Shown in pieces: positions 16,993-25,188 of a DNA stretch of 64,000 nt. Below the pieces are notes generated by a model. It searched no databases, was not told where the DNA came from, and saw nothing but the letters and a program-made list of their open reading frames with translations. The stretch lies in contig NZ_QKMF01000020.1 in NCBI RefSeq assembly GCF_003208435.1, positions 38,612 to 102,611 on the forward strand, given 5' to 3'. Source of the stretch: Pelagimonas varians (GTDB taxonomy: Bacteria; Pseudomonadota; Alphaproteobacteria; Rhodobacterales; Rhodobacteraceae). The position numbers and the translations under genes were made by a program. Numbering within the stretch: the first letter of the stretch is position 1; each line of letters begins with the position of its first letter.

Positions 16993-18927
16993 CTACGTTT
17001 TTCTTCGAAACACGTTCGCAAGCGTGCTGGCAGTTTCAAACTGCCAGCATTGAGACAGCATGAACCCGTCAAAAAAATGGGAAAGCCCTGCCAAATCATT
17101 CAATGGTTGAACTTGCGCGATGAACTGATCAGGGCGCACGATCAGCAAAGCACCACGCTCCCGATCTATGCCACGGAGATCAAAGATGTCGCAATCCTTC
17201 GCACCATCAGGGCAAAAAACTTTTTCATAGTCGATCAACCCGTAGCGACCTTTGGTCGGCAAAAGTAGCTTTGGCAGGGTCCCGATTTTCAGGTGTCTAT
17301 GCGAAGATTGTAAAACCGCTCGCACATCAATGACACTGTCGATGTCTTGGCCTTCTGGTGTGTATTTTATAACCGGGCTACTCGGATCATCTATCAGATA
17401 GTGGCAAAGCGTGGCCAAACAGCCGCCCTTTTGCCCTTCATCGCCAGCACCCGCAAAGATGATCAAACGCCAGCGGCCATCCGCCTTGATTGTCTGGCTT
17501 AACTGCAAGGGTTTGGCATCGCCCAGTCGGATAACAGGCGCAGAATGAAACCGCATGCCTACTTTCAGGCCCGAGGCCAAATGCTGGTGGTCGTTGGGGG
17601 ACGTGATCAGCGACGGATCGTAACGGGTCTCGACTCCGGCTGTGTAGCGCCCGTGTTTCTTGAAATACGTCTGGAATTGCTCTGCTTCAGCGGCATTTTT
17701 GGGTTTGGCACTGAACAGGCGCGCCATATCACGGTCGAAATCAATGAGCTCTTTGGCTTTCGCACGTCGTTCCCGTGAGTAGCTGTGCAAGAGATCGGGG
17801 CTGGCTTGACCACGCAACACAGAGGCCAGTTTCCAACCAAGGTTAAACGTGTCAGCCATAGAGACATTCATGCCTTGCCCGGCTTTGGGACTGTGCGTGT
17901 GGCACGCATCCCCTGCGATAAACACATGCGGCGTTCGGATGGCGCGCTCTGTGTCGGGCACATCGTCAAAGGCGTCGCAGACACGTTGCCCGATCTCATA
18001 GGCAGACCACCATGCCACATCCTTAACGTCGAGCGAATAGGGAGCCAGAATGTCGCCAGCTTTTGCAATCAACATCCCGGCGGTCACACCGCGATCTGCA
18101 ACGCGTTCGTTTCCATGTAGCGCGTCCAGCTCGATGTACATGCGGACCATATAGCCCCCTTCGCGCGGAATGATCAGAATGCTGCCGCAGTCTTCCGACT
18201 GGATAACCGATTTGAGCCGAATATCAGGAAAATCCGTGACAGCGAGGACATCCATCACCCCCCAGAGTTGCCGGGCTGCTTCGCCTTTGAGCGCGTGCCC
18301 CATTGATTTGCGCACCGCACTGCGCGCACCGTCACACCCCACAACAAACCGTGCGCGGATCACCTCAACGGTGTCTTTCGCATCGAGGCAACGGAAGACA
18401 GCAGTAACGGGGTACTCGGCCTTGGCATCCGTGGTCAGCTCAACCAATTCCCGGTTGTAGTCCGGCACCAGTCGATTTGCCGACCTGTGCATCATATCAA
18501 GATAGAAATCATGAACCCGTGCCTGACTGAGGATCACATGCGGCATTTCGGAGAGGCCGGTTTCAACATCCTGAATACGATCAGCACGGTGGAGGCCAGT
18601 GCCGTTTTCGTTTGGCCGCCAGAAGGCCACTTCATTCACCCAATACGCTTCTTTGAGAACTCTTTCAGCAAAACCGAACGCCTCGAACATCTCGACAGAC
18701 CTACAGGCAATCCCATCCGCCTGACCAACTTCCAATGGACCGGATTTGCGTTCCACGATGCGCGTTTTAATGTCAGGAAATGCCGATAGTTGCGCCGCAA
18801 GCGTCAACCCAGCTGGACCGCAACCGACGATCAGCACATCAACGATGTCGCTGGCAGTCGGCTCACCGTTGGATGGTTTAGCGATAGCGGGATCACCGAT
18901 CGAAAAGCCGTTGAGGTGGTATTGCAT
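16993..18927 (-). CDS. mobA: FAD-dependent aromatic monooxygenase (phenol/3-hydroxybenzoate 4-monooxygenase type)
   Basis: A 644-residue group A flavin monooxygenase with a phenol-hydroxylase C-terminal domain. The FAD Rossmann motif is DVLIVGCGPAGLTLAAQL (about 30-47), the DG motif is VVGCDGARSAVRKS, and the GD motif is VFIAGDACHTHSPKAGQGMN near residue 345. The thioredoxin-like dimerisation domain follows (WRLIIFAGAGDEGQKGG, then RGALLIVRPDQFIAQV). The start at 18927 has AGGCGG upstream; a frame to 19005 runs through the operators. Length and layout match 3-hydroxybenzoate 4-monooxygenase MobA (about 640 aa) and phenol 2-monooxygenases. A divergent MarR gene 95 bases away supports MobA/MobR. 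The exact aromatic substrate remains unproven. Confidence 0.85.
   Translation of the reverse strand: MQYHLNGFSIGDPAIAKPSNGEPTASDIVDVLIVGCGPAGLTLAAQLSAFPDIKTRIVERKSGPLEVGQADGIACRSVEMFEAFGFAERVLKEAYWVNEVAFWRPNENGTGLHRADRIQDVETGLSEMPHVILSQARVHDFYLDMMHRSANRLVPDYNRELVELTTDAKAEYPVTAVFRCLDAKDTVEVIRARFVVGCDGARSAVRKSMGHALKGEAARQLWGVMDVLAVTDFPDIRLKSVIQSEDCGSILIIPREGGYMVRMYIELDALHGNERVADRGVTAGMLIAKAGDILAPYSLDVKDVAWWSAYEIGQRVCDAFDDVPDTERAIRTPHVFIAGDACHTHSPKAGQGMNVSMADTFNLGWKLASVLRGQASPDLLHSYSRERRAKAKELIDFDRDMARLFSAKPKNAAEAEQFQTYFKKHGRYTAGVETRYDPSLITSPNDHQHLASGLKVGMRFHSAPVIRLGDAKPLQLSQTIKADGRWRLIIFAGAGDEGQKGGCLATLCHYLIDDPSSPVIKYTPEGQDIDSVIDVRAVLQSSHRHLKIGTLPKLLLPTKGRYGLIDYEKVFCPDGAKDCDIFDLRGIDRERGALLIVRPDQFIAQVQPLNDLAGLSHFFDGFMLSQCWQFETASTLANVFRRKT
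17025..17049. repeat. 25-bp palindrome inside the mobA-like gene
   Basis: TGCTGGCAGTTT and AAACTGCCAGCA flank a single C, a perfect 12-1-12 inverted repeat in the last 20 codons of the monooxygenase gene (residues reading CWQFETAS). Such a structure is rare in coding sequence. It could form an mRNA hairpin near the 3' end or be a protein-binding site. No T-run follows. Confidence 0.6.
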
Positions 18928-18945
18928 GTTGCGCCGCCTATTTTT

Positions 18946-19007
18946 GTATGTACACATACTAAATAGACGGACAAACCGCAGCCTGTCAATAATGTAAGTG
19001 TACATAC
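18946..19007. promoter_or_regulatory. Paired MarR (MobR-like) operators in divergent promoter
   Basis: GTATGTACACATAC lies at 18946-18959 and GTAAGTGTACATAC at 18994-19007. Read on the opposite strand the second is GTATGTACACTTAC, 13 of 14 identical to the first. The two sites are inverted relative to each other and each flanks one start codon of the divergent pair. This is the layout expected for a MarR repressor controlling itself and the monooxygenase. Confidence 0.7.
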
Positions 19008-19022
19008 CATAAGGGCGTCAAA

Positions 19023-19460
19023 ATGTCAGAAGAATTGGGCCTTCGCAAACTACCGGGGCATTTGATACGACGTCTTCAACAGCAGTCAGTGTCTGTCTTC
19101 ACGGAGCGTACCAAAGCTGCGGGGTTTGACCTCACCTCAGTTCAATTTGCGGCGCTGGACACCTTGGAAAAAGCGCCGGGGATTGATCAGGCTTCTTTGG
19201 CAAAACGGATTGCCTATGACCGCGCAACAATTGGCAGCGTGATCAAACGACTAGAGAAAAACGGGCTGGTATCACGGCTGCCCGATGATAAAGACCGCCG
19301 GGCCTTTCAAGTCAGCCTGACACCGCAAGGGCACTGCCTTCTCGAAAAAATCAGGCCTATCGTTCTGGAATTGCAGAATGATATCCTGCCTGATTTGACG
19401 GAAACCGAACGCACCACCCTGCTGGGCCTTATAGAGAAGGCCCTGAAGCCTGCTGGATAG
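19023..19460 (+). CDS. MarR family regulator (MobR-like by context)
   Basis: A 145-residue MarR-type winged-helix protein. The DNA-binding part reads QASLAKRIAYDRATIGSVIKRLEKNGLVSRLPDDKDRRAF (about residues 57-97), with the recognition helix DRATIGSVIKRLE and the wing DKDRRAF. The N- and C-terminal helices provide the dimer interface. It starts 15 bases downstream of one of two near-identical palindromes shared with the divergent mobA-like gene, so autorepression and repression of the monooxygenase are likely, relieved by an aromatic acid. MobR of Comamonas, a MarR protein controlling 3-hydroxybenzoate 4-hydroxylase, is the known parallel. Confidence 0.9.
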   Translation: MSEELGLRKLPGHLIRRLQQQSVSVFTERTKAAGFDLTSVQFAALDTLEKAPGIDQASLAKRIAYDRATIGSVIKRLEKNGLVSRLPDDKDRRAFQVSLTPQGHCLLEKIRPIVLELQNDILPDLTETERTTLLGLIEKALKPAG

Positions 19461-19607
19461 GCACCCGTTGTCTCTATCTGTGGTTCCATAAGTTGACCCC
19501 AAAATCCGTCATGTTCAAAATTCCCAAATCTGTTTCCGGGCGTTCACGTCAAACATTGCCAGGTTGAAACCAACCAATCCCTAGTAGCGAGCCTCAGAAA
19601 AGGGCCT

Positions 19608-19646
19608 CTTGGCACCCACTGCACCAAGGGTTGAGTGGGTGCCAAG
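19608..19646. terminator. 13-bp hairpin between convergent genes
   Basis: CTTGGCACCCACT (19608-19620) and AGTGGGTGCCAAG (19634-19646) form a perfect 13-bp stem with a 13-base loop. It lies between the plus-strand MarR gene and the minus-strand epimerase remnant. No T-tract follows on either side, so a bidirectional terminator is only a possibility. Confidence 0.4.
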
Positions 19647-19743
19647 CAAGTGTTGACCAGACCAGTCGAGCCAGAACATTACCTGACCGAACAGCACGTT
19701 TGAATTTTTTCTTGCGCTCTTAGGTCACGGGTTTTGACACCAC

Positions 19744-20454
19744 CTATTGCCGCCACGAATATTTCGAATGAAAGCCGACCATAATCTGGGCCTTCTTGTT
19801 GGAAAAGAACGTTTCATCCGGCTCTATCTCACTGCGAATTTCCACCCCTTGATAGAACTGATTTATCACCTCAGATGAAGTGATCCCGACAGACATATCG
19901 TCATTCGGCACATTAAAAACTTCGTATCCAAGACCATCTTTTTTCAAACATCAATCAACCATATGCCCCAAATCAAGGGCATCGATATAGGCGAAAATCT
20001 TGCGCCGGCGCAGAGCCGGGTTCTCTAGAAAAGCCGGAAACATCTCAGAGTTTTCGTCGGGCTCGACAACATTGTTGATCCGCAAACCATAGATGTCCGA
20101 ACCAGTCCGCACCTGAAACGATTTGGCTGTTAGTTCGTTACAGACCTTCGACATTGCGAAACTATCATGGGGCACGGTCGGGTGGGTTTCATCAATAGGC
20201 ACAAAGTCCGGTTTCGGCTCCCCATCCGCGACACACACTGCATAAATTGTCTCAGAGCTGGCAAGTATTGCCTTCGCGATGCCGAGTTTAGCTGCAGCCT
20301 CAATCAAATTGTAGGTGGTCTGGGTAATTTGGCGAAAACACTCTGCATCCGTCCCAATCGGAACGCGCGGGATGGCGGCGAAATGCACAACTGCATCCGA
20401 AGTCGGAACACCAGCGCCCTCGTCCAGCTCCGTGAACTCGGTGAACTGCGACAT
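19744..20454 (-). pseudogene. NAD-dependent epimerase/dehydratase remnant
   Basis: Two consecutive frames on the minus strand read as one protein of the extended SDR (NAD-dependent epimerase) family. The first ends IDALDLGHMVD, then an in-frame TGA, then CLKKDGLGYEVFNVPNDDMSVG. The Tyr region is HDSFAMSKVCNELTA: the usual YxxxK reads F-A-M-S-K, so the catalytic Tyr is Phe, another sign of decay or divergence. The N-terminal Rossmann glycine motif is missing; readable similarity starts at DAVVHFAAIP. The protein would thus lack cofactor binding and be cut by a nonsense codon (probably CGA to TGA). No neighbours suggest a pathway. A residual gene is clear; its original substrate is not. Confidence 0.8.
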
Positions 20455-20673
20455 CGCCCCTACCCGCTACACGAATTAACAGTGCAGAGCGTGGTTCTCC
20501 AAACCAATTTTGCACACCGACAGTTTTGAGTGAGCTGGCCATTTTGAAAAGGGCAAGGGCGCAATGGATCTCGTCCAAACTATACGCCACAGTTTGTGCA
20601 AAAGCAGCGAAGGTTAGGGAAGAGCCATTGCACCCAAGTGCTGTGTTCTGCTCGGATACTCTCTTTGCGAAAA

Positions 20674-20925
20674 CTAAGCGCTCGCCATTCCGGCAAGCAT
20701 CGCCCCGAGAGCAACAATATGGACCAGCATCAAGGCTTTATCATTCCACATCGCGCCCACAGCAAACCATCCAAGCACGCCAATTAAAAACAGATACAGA
20801 TTCCACGGCGTCCACCCAAAGCCAGTGGCCGTGTAGCCCATGATCTGAATGATTGACGCGCCCCATTTAACCACGAAAACAATGCGATCAGACTGCGGTT
20901 TCTTTAAGTCCGCGTCAGACGGCAC
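20674..20925 (-). CDS. Small membrane protein of unknown function
   Basis: An 83-residue protein with three hydrophobic stretches: IVFVVKWGASIIQIMGYTATGF, NLYLFLIGVLGWFAVGAMW and ALMLVHIVALGAMLAG. Short hydrophilic ends (MPSDADLKKPQSDR at the N-terminus) suggest an integral inner-membrane protein. I recall a conserved Roseobacter family of this type (DUF6552-like), but cannot verify that. It overlaps the SDR gene upstream by 11 bases and so is probably co-transcribed with it. No functional residue is apparent. Confidence 0.7.
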   Translation of the reverse strand: MPSDADLKKPQSDRIVFVVKWGASIIQIMGYTATGFGWTPWNLYLFLIGVLGWFAVGAMWNDKALMLVHIVALGAMLAGMASA

Positions 20926-21619
20926 GGGTCAGCCCCCCGTCGATACGCAAGTTCTGACCTGTCATGTAGCCGCAACGGTCCGACGCCAGCAGCGAAATCA
21001 TCGACGACACTTCTTGTGCGCGTCCATAGCGATTCATCGGAACGCGCGCTTTGCGGTCTTCCGTTTCTGGCAGGCTATCGATGAAACCCGGCAAGACATT
21101 GTTCATACGAATATTATCAGCGGCATATTTGTCGGAATACAGCTTAGTGAAGGCTGCCAGACCTGCCCGGAACACGCCCGAAGTCGGGAAAAGCGGATCA
21201 GGTTCAAAAGCCGCAAAAGTGGAAATATTGATAATCGAGCCACCGCCTTGCGCCTGCATAACCGGTGTTACCAACCGCGTCGGGCGAATTGCATTCATGA
21301 GGTACACCTCCATGCCAGTGTGCCAATCATCATTCGAAATTTCCAAAATCGGCCCTTTGGGACCATGGCCCGCAGAATTGATCAGTGTGTCGATGCGGCC
21401 CCAACGTTCCATAGCGCCGTGAACCAGCGCAGTCAGATCATCGGAGTTAGTGTTCGAACCGGTTACGCCAAAGCCACCCAATTCATTTGCCAGCGCTTCG
21501 CCTTTACCTGACGAAGACAAGATGCCCACCTTGAATCCATCCGAAGCCAACTGGCGTGCGGCGTCCGCGCCCATGCCACTTCCGCCTGCAGTGATGAGTG
21601 CGACTTTTGCATCTGACAT
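20915..21619 (-). CDS. SDR family protein with atypical active site
   Basis: A 234-residue Rossmann protein of the SDR family. The start at 21619 has GGAG six bases upstream; an ATG at 21631 is four codons further. The cofactor motif is TAGGSGMGADAARQLA. The C-terminal MTGQNLRIDGGLTRAV is standard. The catalytic region is unusual: ISTFAAFEPDPLFPTSGVFRAGLAAFTK keeps the first Ser but has Ser in the Tyr position and Arg in the Lys position of YxxxK. I recall the same FRAGLAAFTK sequence in other alphaproteobacterial proteins, so this is likely a subfamily feature rather than damage. Reduction by the normal mechanism is doubtful. It is divergent from a LysR gene and followed by the small membrane protein. 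Confidence 0.85.
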   Translation of the reverse strand: MSDAKVALITAGGSGMGADAARQLASDGFKVGILSSSGKGEALANELGGFGVTGSNTNSDDLTALVHGAMERWGRIDTLINSAGHGPKGPILEISNDDWHTGMEVYLMNAIRPTRLVTPVMQAQGGGSIINISTFAAFEPDPLFPTSGVFRAGLAAFTKLYSDKYAADNIRMNNVLPGFIDSLPETEDRKARVPMNRYGRAQEVSSMISLLASDRCGYMTGQNLRIDGGLTRAV

Positions 21620-21716
21620 TTTACTCTCCATCCATGACTTGAGGCTTTGTAGATTAAAAACCCAACTATCTGCCTTGAGAATTGATGTTTCGTGACTGTA
21701 GGAATACTACTGCCAT

Positions 21717-22589
21717 ATGACTCAGCTCCCTCCTCTCAACGGATTGCGTGCATTTGAAGTGGCTGGCCGCCATTTGAATTTCCGCGCCGCTGCGGATGAA
21801 CTCCGCGTGACCCAAGGAGCGGTCGCTCAACAAGTACGTCAGCTTGAGGCGCATTTGGGTATGCAGTTGTTTGAGCGATTGCCCAAGGGACTGGCCTTTA
21901 CGTCGTCAGGCCGGAGCTATCATCTGAATGTAGCTGCTGCCTTTGAAACACTGCGGCGTGCGACCAATGATCTTAAGCCAGAACCTGGAAAAATCCTTGT
22001 TAGCGTCACACCAACATTCGCGGCAAAATGGCTGATCCCGAACTTGCCGGATTTTTCAGCCAAACATCCCGAAATCGATCTTCGGATTCTGGCAACAGAA
22101 AAGGTCTCGAGTTTTCATGGTGACGGGATTGATCTAGCCATCCGGCAAGGAGAACCGCCATTTGGCGCAGCCTTGGATGCATATCGTCTGTTTCCCCAGG
22201 AGGTCATTGCAGTAGCAGCGCCAAGCCTTGTTGAAGAGCAGGCCTTTCCTCTTGACGCTGATGCAATATCGCAGCTGCCCAAACTTCACGATGCTCATGA
22301 TCTTTGGCCTGATTTCCTCGGATTACTGAATGTCGAGGATAAGGGGGGCCATGGATTGCGCATGAGTCAGACGGCTTTGGCCGTGGACGCGGCACTTTCA
22401 GGTCAAGGAGTGGCTTTGGTCAGCCGCTTCCTCGTGGAAGCAGAGATTGCAGCCAATCGATTGTTTCAGGTGACACCAGAAACCATGTCCGGCAAGCAGG
22501 ATTTCTACCTTCTGGTTGCGCGCAAATCCACGCACATCAACGCGATTGACGCCGCCGTAAAGTGGTTTTTGGCGCAAGCACAAAAGTAA
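21717..22589 (+). CDS. LysR family transcriptional regulator (GcvA-like)
   Basis: A 290-residue LysR-type regulator of the GcvA/AmpR branch. The HTH is LNGLRAFEVAGRHLNFRAAADELRVTQGAVAQQVRQLEAHLGMQLFERL (about residues 7-55). The effector domain follows from ILVSVTPTFAAKWLIPNLPDF, with the GDGIDLAIRQGE motif near 140, typical of the GcvA group. It is divergent from the atypical SDR gene, 97 bases apart, so it probably regulates that gene and the small membrane protein. The effector is unknown. Confidence 0.92.
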   Translation: MTQLPPLNGLRAFEVAGRHLNFRAAADELRVTQGAVAQQVRQLEAHLGMQLFERLPKGLAFTSSGRSYHLNVAAAFETLRRATNDLKPEPGKILVSVTPTFAAKWLIPNLPDFSAKHPEIDLRILATEKVSSFHGDGIDLAIRQGEPPFGAALDAYRLFPQEVIAVAAPSLVEEQAFPLDADAISQLPKLHDAHDLWPDFLGLLNVEDKGGHGLRMSQTALAVDAALSGQGVALVSRFLVEAEIAANRLFQVTPETMSGKQDFYLLVARKSTHINAIDAAVKWFLAQAQK

Positions 22590-22743
22590 CCCCGCATCGT
22601 GCAACGCCCCTCCCTGAGGGTCGTGTATCCCATGCTGCGTCTAAGGCCGCCGCTATCAAAGCAAGGCCCGCATAAATTGAGCCTCCAATAACGCATGCGG
22701 ATACGATCAGACCCACAAAGATTAGTATTGCACCGAAGTCCAA
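22537..22743 (-). CDS. Possible small membrane protein with TTG start
   Basis: A 68-codon frame starting with TTG at 22743, directly after the S41 peptidase stop. AAAGGAG lies eight bases before the TTG, a strong and well-placed ribosome-binding site, while the nearby ATG at 22748 is only two bases from it. One hydrophobic segment (ILIFVGLIVSACVIGGSIYAGLALI) is seen, then a basic tail. The 3' end overlaps the end of the LysR gene on the other strand by 53 bases. It may be real or fortuitous. Confidence 0.35.
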   Translation of the reverse strand: MDFGAILIFVGLIVSACVIGGSIYAGLALIAAALDAAWDTRPSGRGVARCGVTFVLAPKTTLRRRQSR

Positions 22744-22744
22744 G

Positions 22745-24043
22745 TCATCTCTCCTTTAGATATTGAATTGCACCATCAAGTGCCTCATCGGTGCCTTCAG
22801 AAGCGAACCCGATGTCCGGCGGAATGCCTTTGCCTTCAAAGGCTTTTCCATCCGCAGATGTGTATTTTTGTGCGGACATTCCGATCCGCCATCCGTTAGG
22901 GAGCGTGAACTCCAAGACATCGGACAGCCCGCCCGCAGTTGACGTTCCCATCGTCGTGACATTCGGAAACTCCCGCATCGCGAGCGTGAACACTTCGGCG
23001 GCACTTCCCGTCAAACTACCGGTCAAAAGTACAACTGGCGGAGTAAGCCTAACCTCATTGTTCGGCTTTATTGATGCCACAAATGGCGATGAGAATGCGC
23101 CAGCATCCCAAAGCCACTTTGTGAACAAAGTGCGAGGTTGATCGGCAAAAACCGAAGCAAGCGCGAGCGCAACACTGTCGGACCCGCCCGGATTATACCG
23201 AACATCAACAATGATGCCTTTTGCGCTGTTCAAAGCCTCAGCAACAGGAGCAAAGGCGGACAGGGCTGTGTCGCCCGATGTTTTCCCCCACTGCTTTTGA
23301 ACTTCCATTTCCTTGATGGCGATATAGCCAATGTGGTCTGGACGAAGGCCATATTGAATGGAAATGTCCTGCGTCTTGGACACGGGTATGTTCGCGGAAG
23401 AAATTGCTGTGTCCCACAATGCAGCAGAGGTCACGCCCTGCTCTAGCCACGTAGGACGCACCGAAGGCGAGTATGTTCCTTGCTCGGCCATGTGAAGGAT
23501 GACATGCCCGTCATCCAACCCTGCGATTGTGTGCTTGAGTATTGCCGAGAGTTCCGCATCAGACACATCGTCCGACTTAGGGGCCATGTCTTTTCGCACC
23601 ATCCAATCAACGTTGTGCACCTCAAAGAACGGATAGCGTTCGTGGAACGCGGTCCAGAAAACATCGAATGTGTGCCGAGGGCCAGCGTCAAAGTGGGTGG
23701 GGTTCTGACATCTCTCAGGTAACGCTGAGCGGGTGTAGGAAATCGGTTCCACTGCTCCGTCCACGAATATATTCAAACCCGTCTCGCTCGCTTCCATCGA
23801 AACGCCCGCCAGTTCTCGGATTAGGTCAAGCTGTGCAAGGAAACCTCTCTCCCTAAAGCAGCTGATCGAAGTCATGCTATAGGCTTGGATCCGAAACGCA
23901 GAGATTGACAGGATCTGTCCGTAGGGGGCGGAAACCCAGACACCTCGCAGATCTCGATCAGGCACTCCAGCGACAAAAACTCCAGTCAGGCCAATCGCTG
24001 CCGCGCCCAATGCAACGATTGAAAAGATGCCAAAAGTGTTCAT
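22745..24043 (-). CDS. S41 family serine peptidase
   Basis: A 432-residue peptidase of family S41 (C-terminal processing/tricorn-like). An N-terminal hydrophobic segment (about residues 5-26) looks like a signal anchor, placing it in the periplasm or envelope. HTIAGLDDGHVIL (near 170) is the family's LxDgH segment. IGYIAIKEME, then AKGIIVDVRYNPGGSDSVAL, lead to the nucleophile in VLLTGSLTGSAAEVFTLAM, the TxSAaE motif, near residue 345. No PDZ domain is obvious. It lies 37 bases after the acetyltransferase gene, so the two may be co-transcribed, but no pathway links them. The substrate is unknown. Confidence 0.88.
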   Translation of the reverse strand: MNTFGIFSIVALGAAAIGLTGVFVAGVPDRDLRGVWVSAPYGQILSISAFRIQAYSMTSISCFRERGFLAQLDLIRELAGVSMEASETGLNIFVDGAVEPISYTRSALPERCQNPTHFDAGPRHTFDVFWTAFHERYPFFEVHNVDWMVRKDMAPKSDDVSDAELSAILKHTIAGLDDGHVILHMAEQGTYSPSVRPTWLEQGVTSAALWDTAISSANIPVSKTQDISIQYGLRPDHIGYIAIKEMEVQKQWGKTSGDTALSAFAPVAEALNSAKGIIVDVRYNPGGSDSVALALASVFADQPRTLFTKWLWDAGAFSSPFVASIKPNNEVRLTPPVVLLTGSLTGSAAEVFTLAMREFPNVTTMGTSTAGGLSDVLEFTLPNGWRIGMSAQKYTSADGKAFEGKGIPPDIGFASEGTDEALDGAIQYLKER

Positions 24044-24080
24044 GGGTCAGTGGCTGGGTGTATGGTTTCGGGCTTGTCGC

Positions 24081-24731
24081 TCATCTCAATATTTCCAACG
24101 CATGAAGGTCACCGGCCTTTAGGGCGGGAATGGCTCTTTCAATCTTTTCTTGGTCCCAGTCCCACCATGCAACCGCTTTCAAGCGCTCAATCGTCTCGTC
24201 GTCAAAACGCATTCGCTTAACCTGTGCGGGATTTCCCGCGACAATTGCGTAGTCAGGAATAGTCCTTGTGACGACAGCACGGGTCTCGACAATGAAGCCA
24301 TTTCCCAACACCGCGCCGGGCATGATGATGGCCTCTCGACCGATCCAGCAGTCATTGCCAATTACAACCTCCTTCGGCGCAGGAACCTGCGTTGCATAGT
24401 CCCCCCAGCGCCCGTCGAACATCGCAAACGGGTAAGTGGACATGCTCTTCATTGGATGGTTCGCCAGCGTCGTAACCATTTGCAATCCCTGCGCAATCTG
24501 ACAGATATTTCCAATCATTGCGCGTGTTGACTCCCCCGGCCGAAGGAATGGCGCAAGCGTGCTGCCGTAGTTTTCTGGCATGGATTGATCATTGTAGTAA
24601 GACCAATCCCCGATGTCGAAGTTGGGATGATCAATGACGTTCTTCAAATACACCGTGGACTTTTTCAAGTCGCCGGTCGGCGTGACCAGGGGGGTGGAAA
24701 TGGCGGCGTCAGGCAGGGCGTGCGCGTTCAT
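24081..24731 (-). CDS. CatB-related (Vat-type) O-acetyltransferase
   Basis: A 216-residue left-handed beta-helix acetyltransferase of the xenobiotic (CatB/Vat) group. It carries the family's N-terminal IGDWSYYNDQ segment, IGNICQIAQGLQMVTTLANHPMKS with the catalytic-position His near residue 93, and hexapeptide turns VVIGNDCWIGREAIIMPGAVLGNGFIVE. It ends with AWWDWDQEKIE, typical of the family C-terminus. AGGAGG lies upstream of the ATG. Members acetylate streptogramins, chloramphenicol or sugars. Chromosomal copies like this often have no proven resistance role, so resistance is not claimed. It follows DUF1992 after 18 bases. Confidence 0.88.
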   Translation of the reverse strand: MNAHALPDAAISTPLVTPTGDLKKSTVYLKNVIDHPNFDIGDWSYYNDQSMPENYGSTLAPFLRPGESTRAMIGNICQIAQGLQMVTTLANHPMKSMSTYPFAMFDGRWGDYATQVPAPKEVVIGNDCWIGREAIIMPGAVLGNGFIVETRAVVTRTIPDYAIVAGNPAQVKRMRFDDETIERLKAVAWWDWDQEKIERAIPALKAGDLHALEILR

Positions 24732-24749
24732 GCCTTGGATCCCTCCTGA

Positions 24750-25070
24750 TTAGGCGGTTCGATAAAATTTTTGTCTGGCTTCTTGCTCGATGGACAAACG
24801 CATTTGCAACTCGGCGAGCTTTCGCATTTCTGTTTTTCGTGCGGCAGGATCAGTGGTTTTTTTCAATACCTTTTGCTGCGCTGCGACGTCTTTCTTCAAG
24901 ACAATCTCTTTGGGAAGAACGCCGGCGTCGGCCATGATGCCAAGTCCGGCAGAAACGATGTCTCCCCCCTGACGAGAAGGCAACGGTTTGCCCTCTCCTT
25001 TCAGACCCTCCAACTGACCTTGGGCTTTTGCTTTGTTGATTTGGTTTTCAACAAGTGTGCGCCATTTCAT
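24750..25070 (-). CDS. DUF1992 (DnaJ subfamily C member 28-like) protein
   Basis: A 106-residue protein of the DUF1992 family, found alone in bacteria and as the conserved part of eukaryotic DNAJC28. The family motif is at the N-terminus: RTLVENQINKAKAQGQLEGLKGEGKPLP, followed by a charged helical tail (KKTTDPAARKTEMRKLAELQMRL). The start at 25070 is chosen because TGGAGA lies seven bases upstream; ATGs at 25091 and 25121 add residues unlike the family. It is divergent from a MarR gene across a perfect operator palindrome and leads the acetyltransferase and peptidase genes. Its function is unknown. Confidence 0.85.
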   Translation of the reverse strand: MKWRTLVENQINKAKAQGQLEGLKGEGKPLPSRQGGDIVSAGLGIMADAGVLPKEIVLKKDVAAQQKVLKKTTDPAARKTEMRKLAELQMRLSIEQEARQKFYRTA

Positions 25071-25122
25071 CGCCGAATCTCCAATTGTCATCTTGAAACA
25101 CCGGTATGCTTGCCTGCGCACC

Positions 25123-25141
25123 TTGTCAACTCAGTTGACAA
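25123..25141. promoter_or_regulatory. Perfect MarR-type operator palindrome
   Basis: TTGTCAACTCAGTTGACAA is a perfect 9-1-9 palindrome in the divergent promoter between DUF1992 and the MarR gene. A further half-site AATTGTCA lies at 25083-25090. Length and AT-rich arms fit a MarR dimer site, so autoregulation and control of DUF1992-acetyltransferase-peptidase are likely. Confidence 0.7.
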
Positions 25142-25188
25142 TTTAGACATGGCACCGCCATATGGTACAAAGACAAATGGAGGTGAAA

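Noticed and set aside
24081..24731. Antibiotic resistance gene call for the CatB/Vat-type acetyltransferase
   Set aside because: The family is broad and chromosomal members often have no resistance role; nothing in the context supports it.
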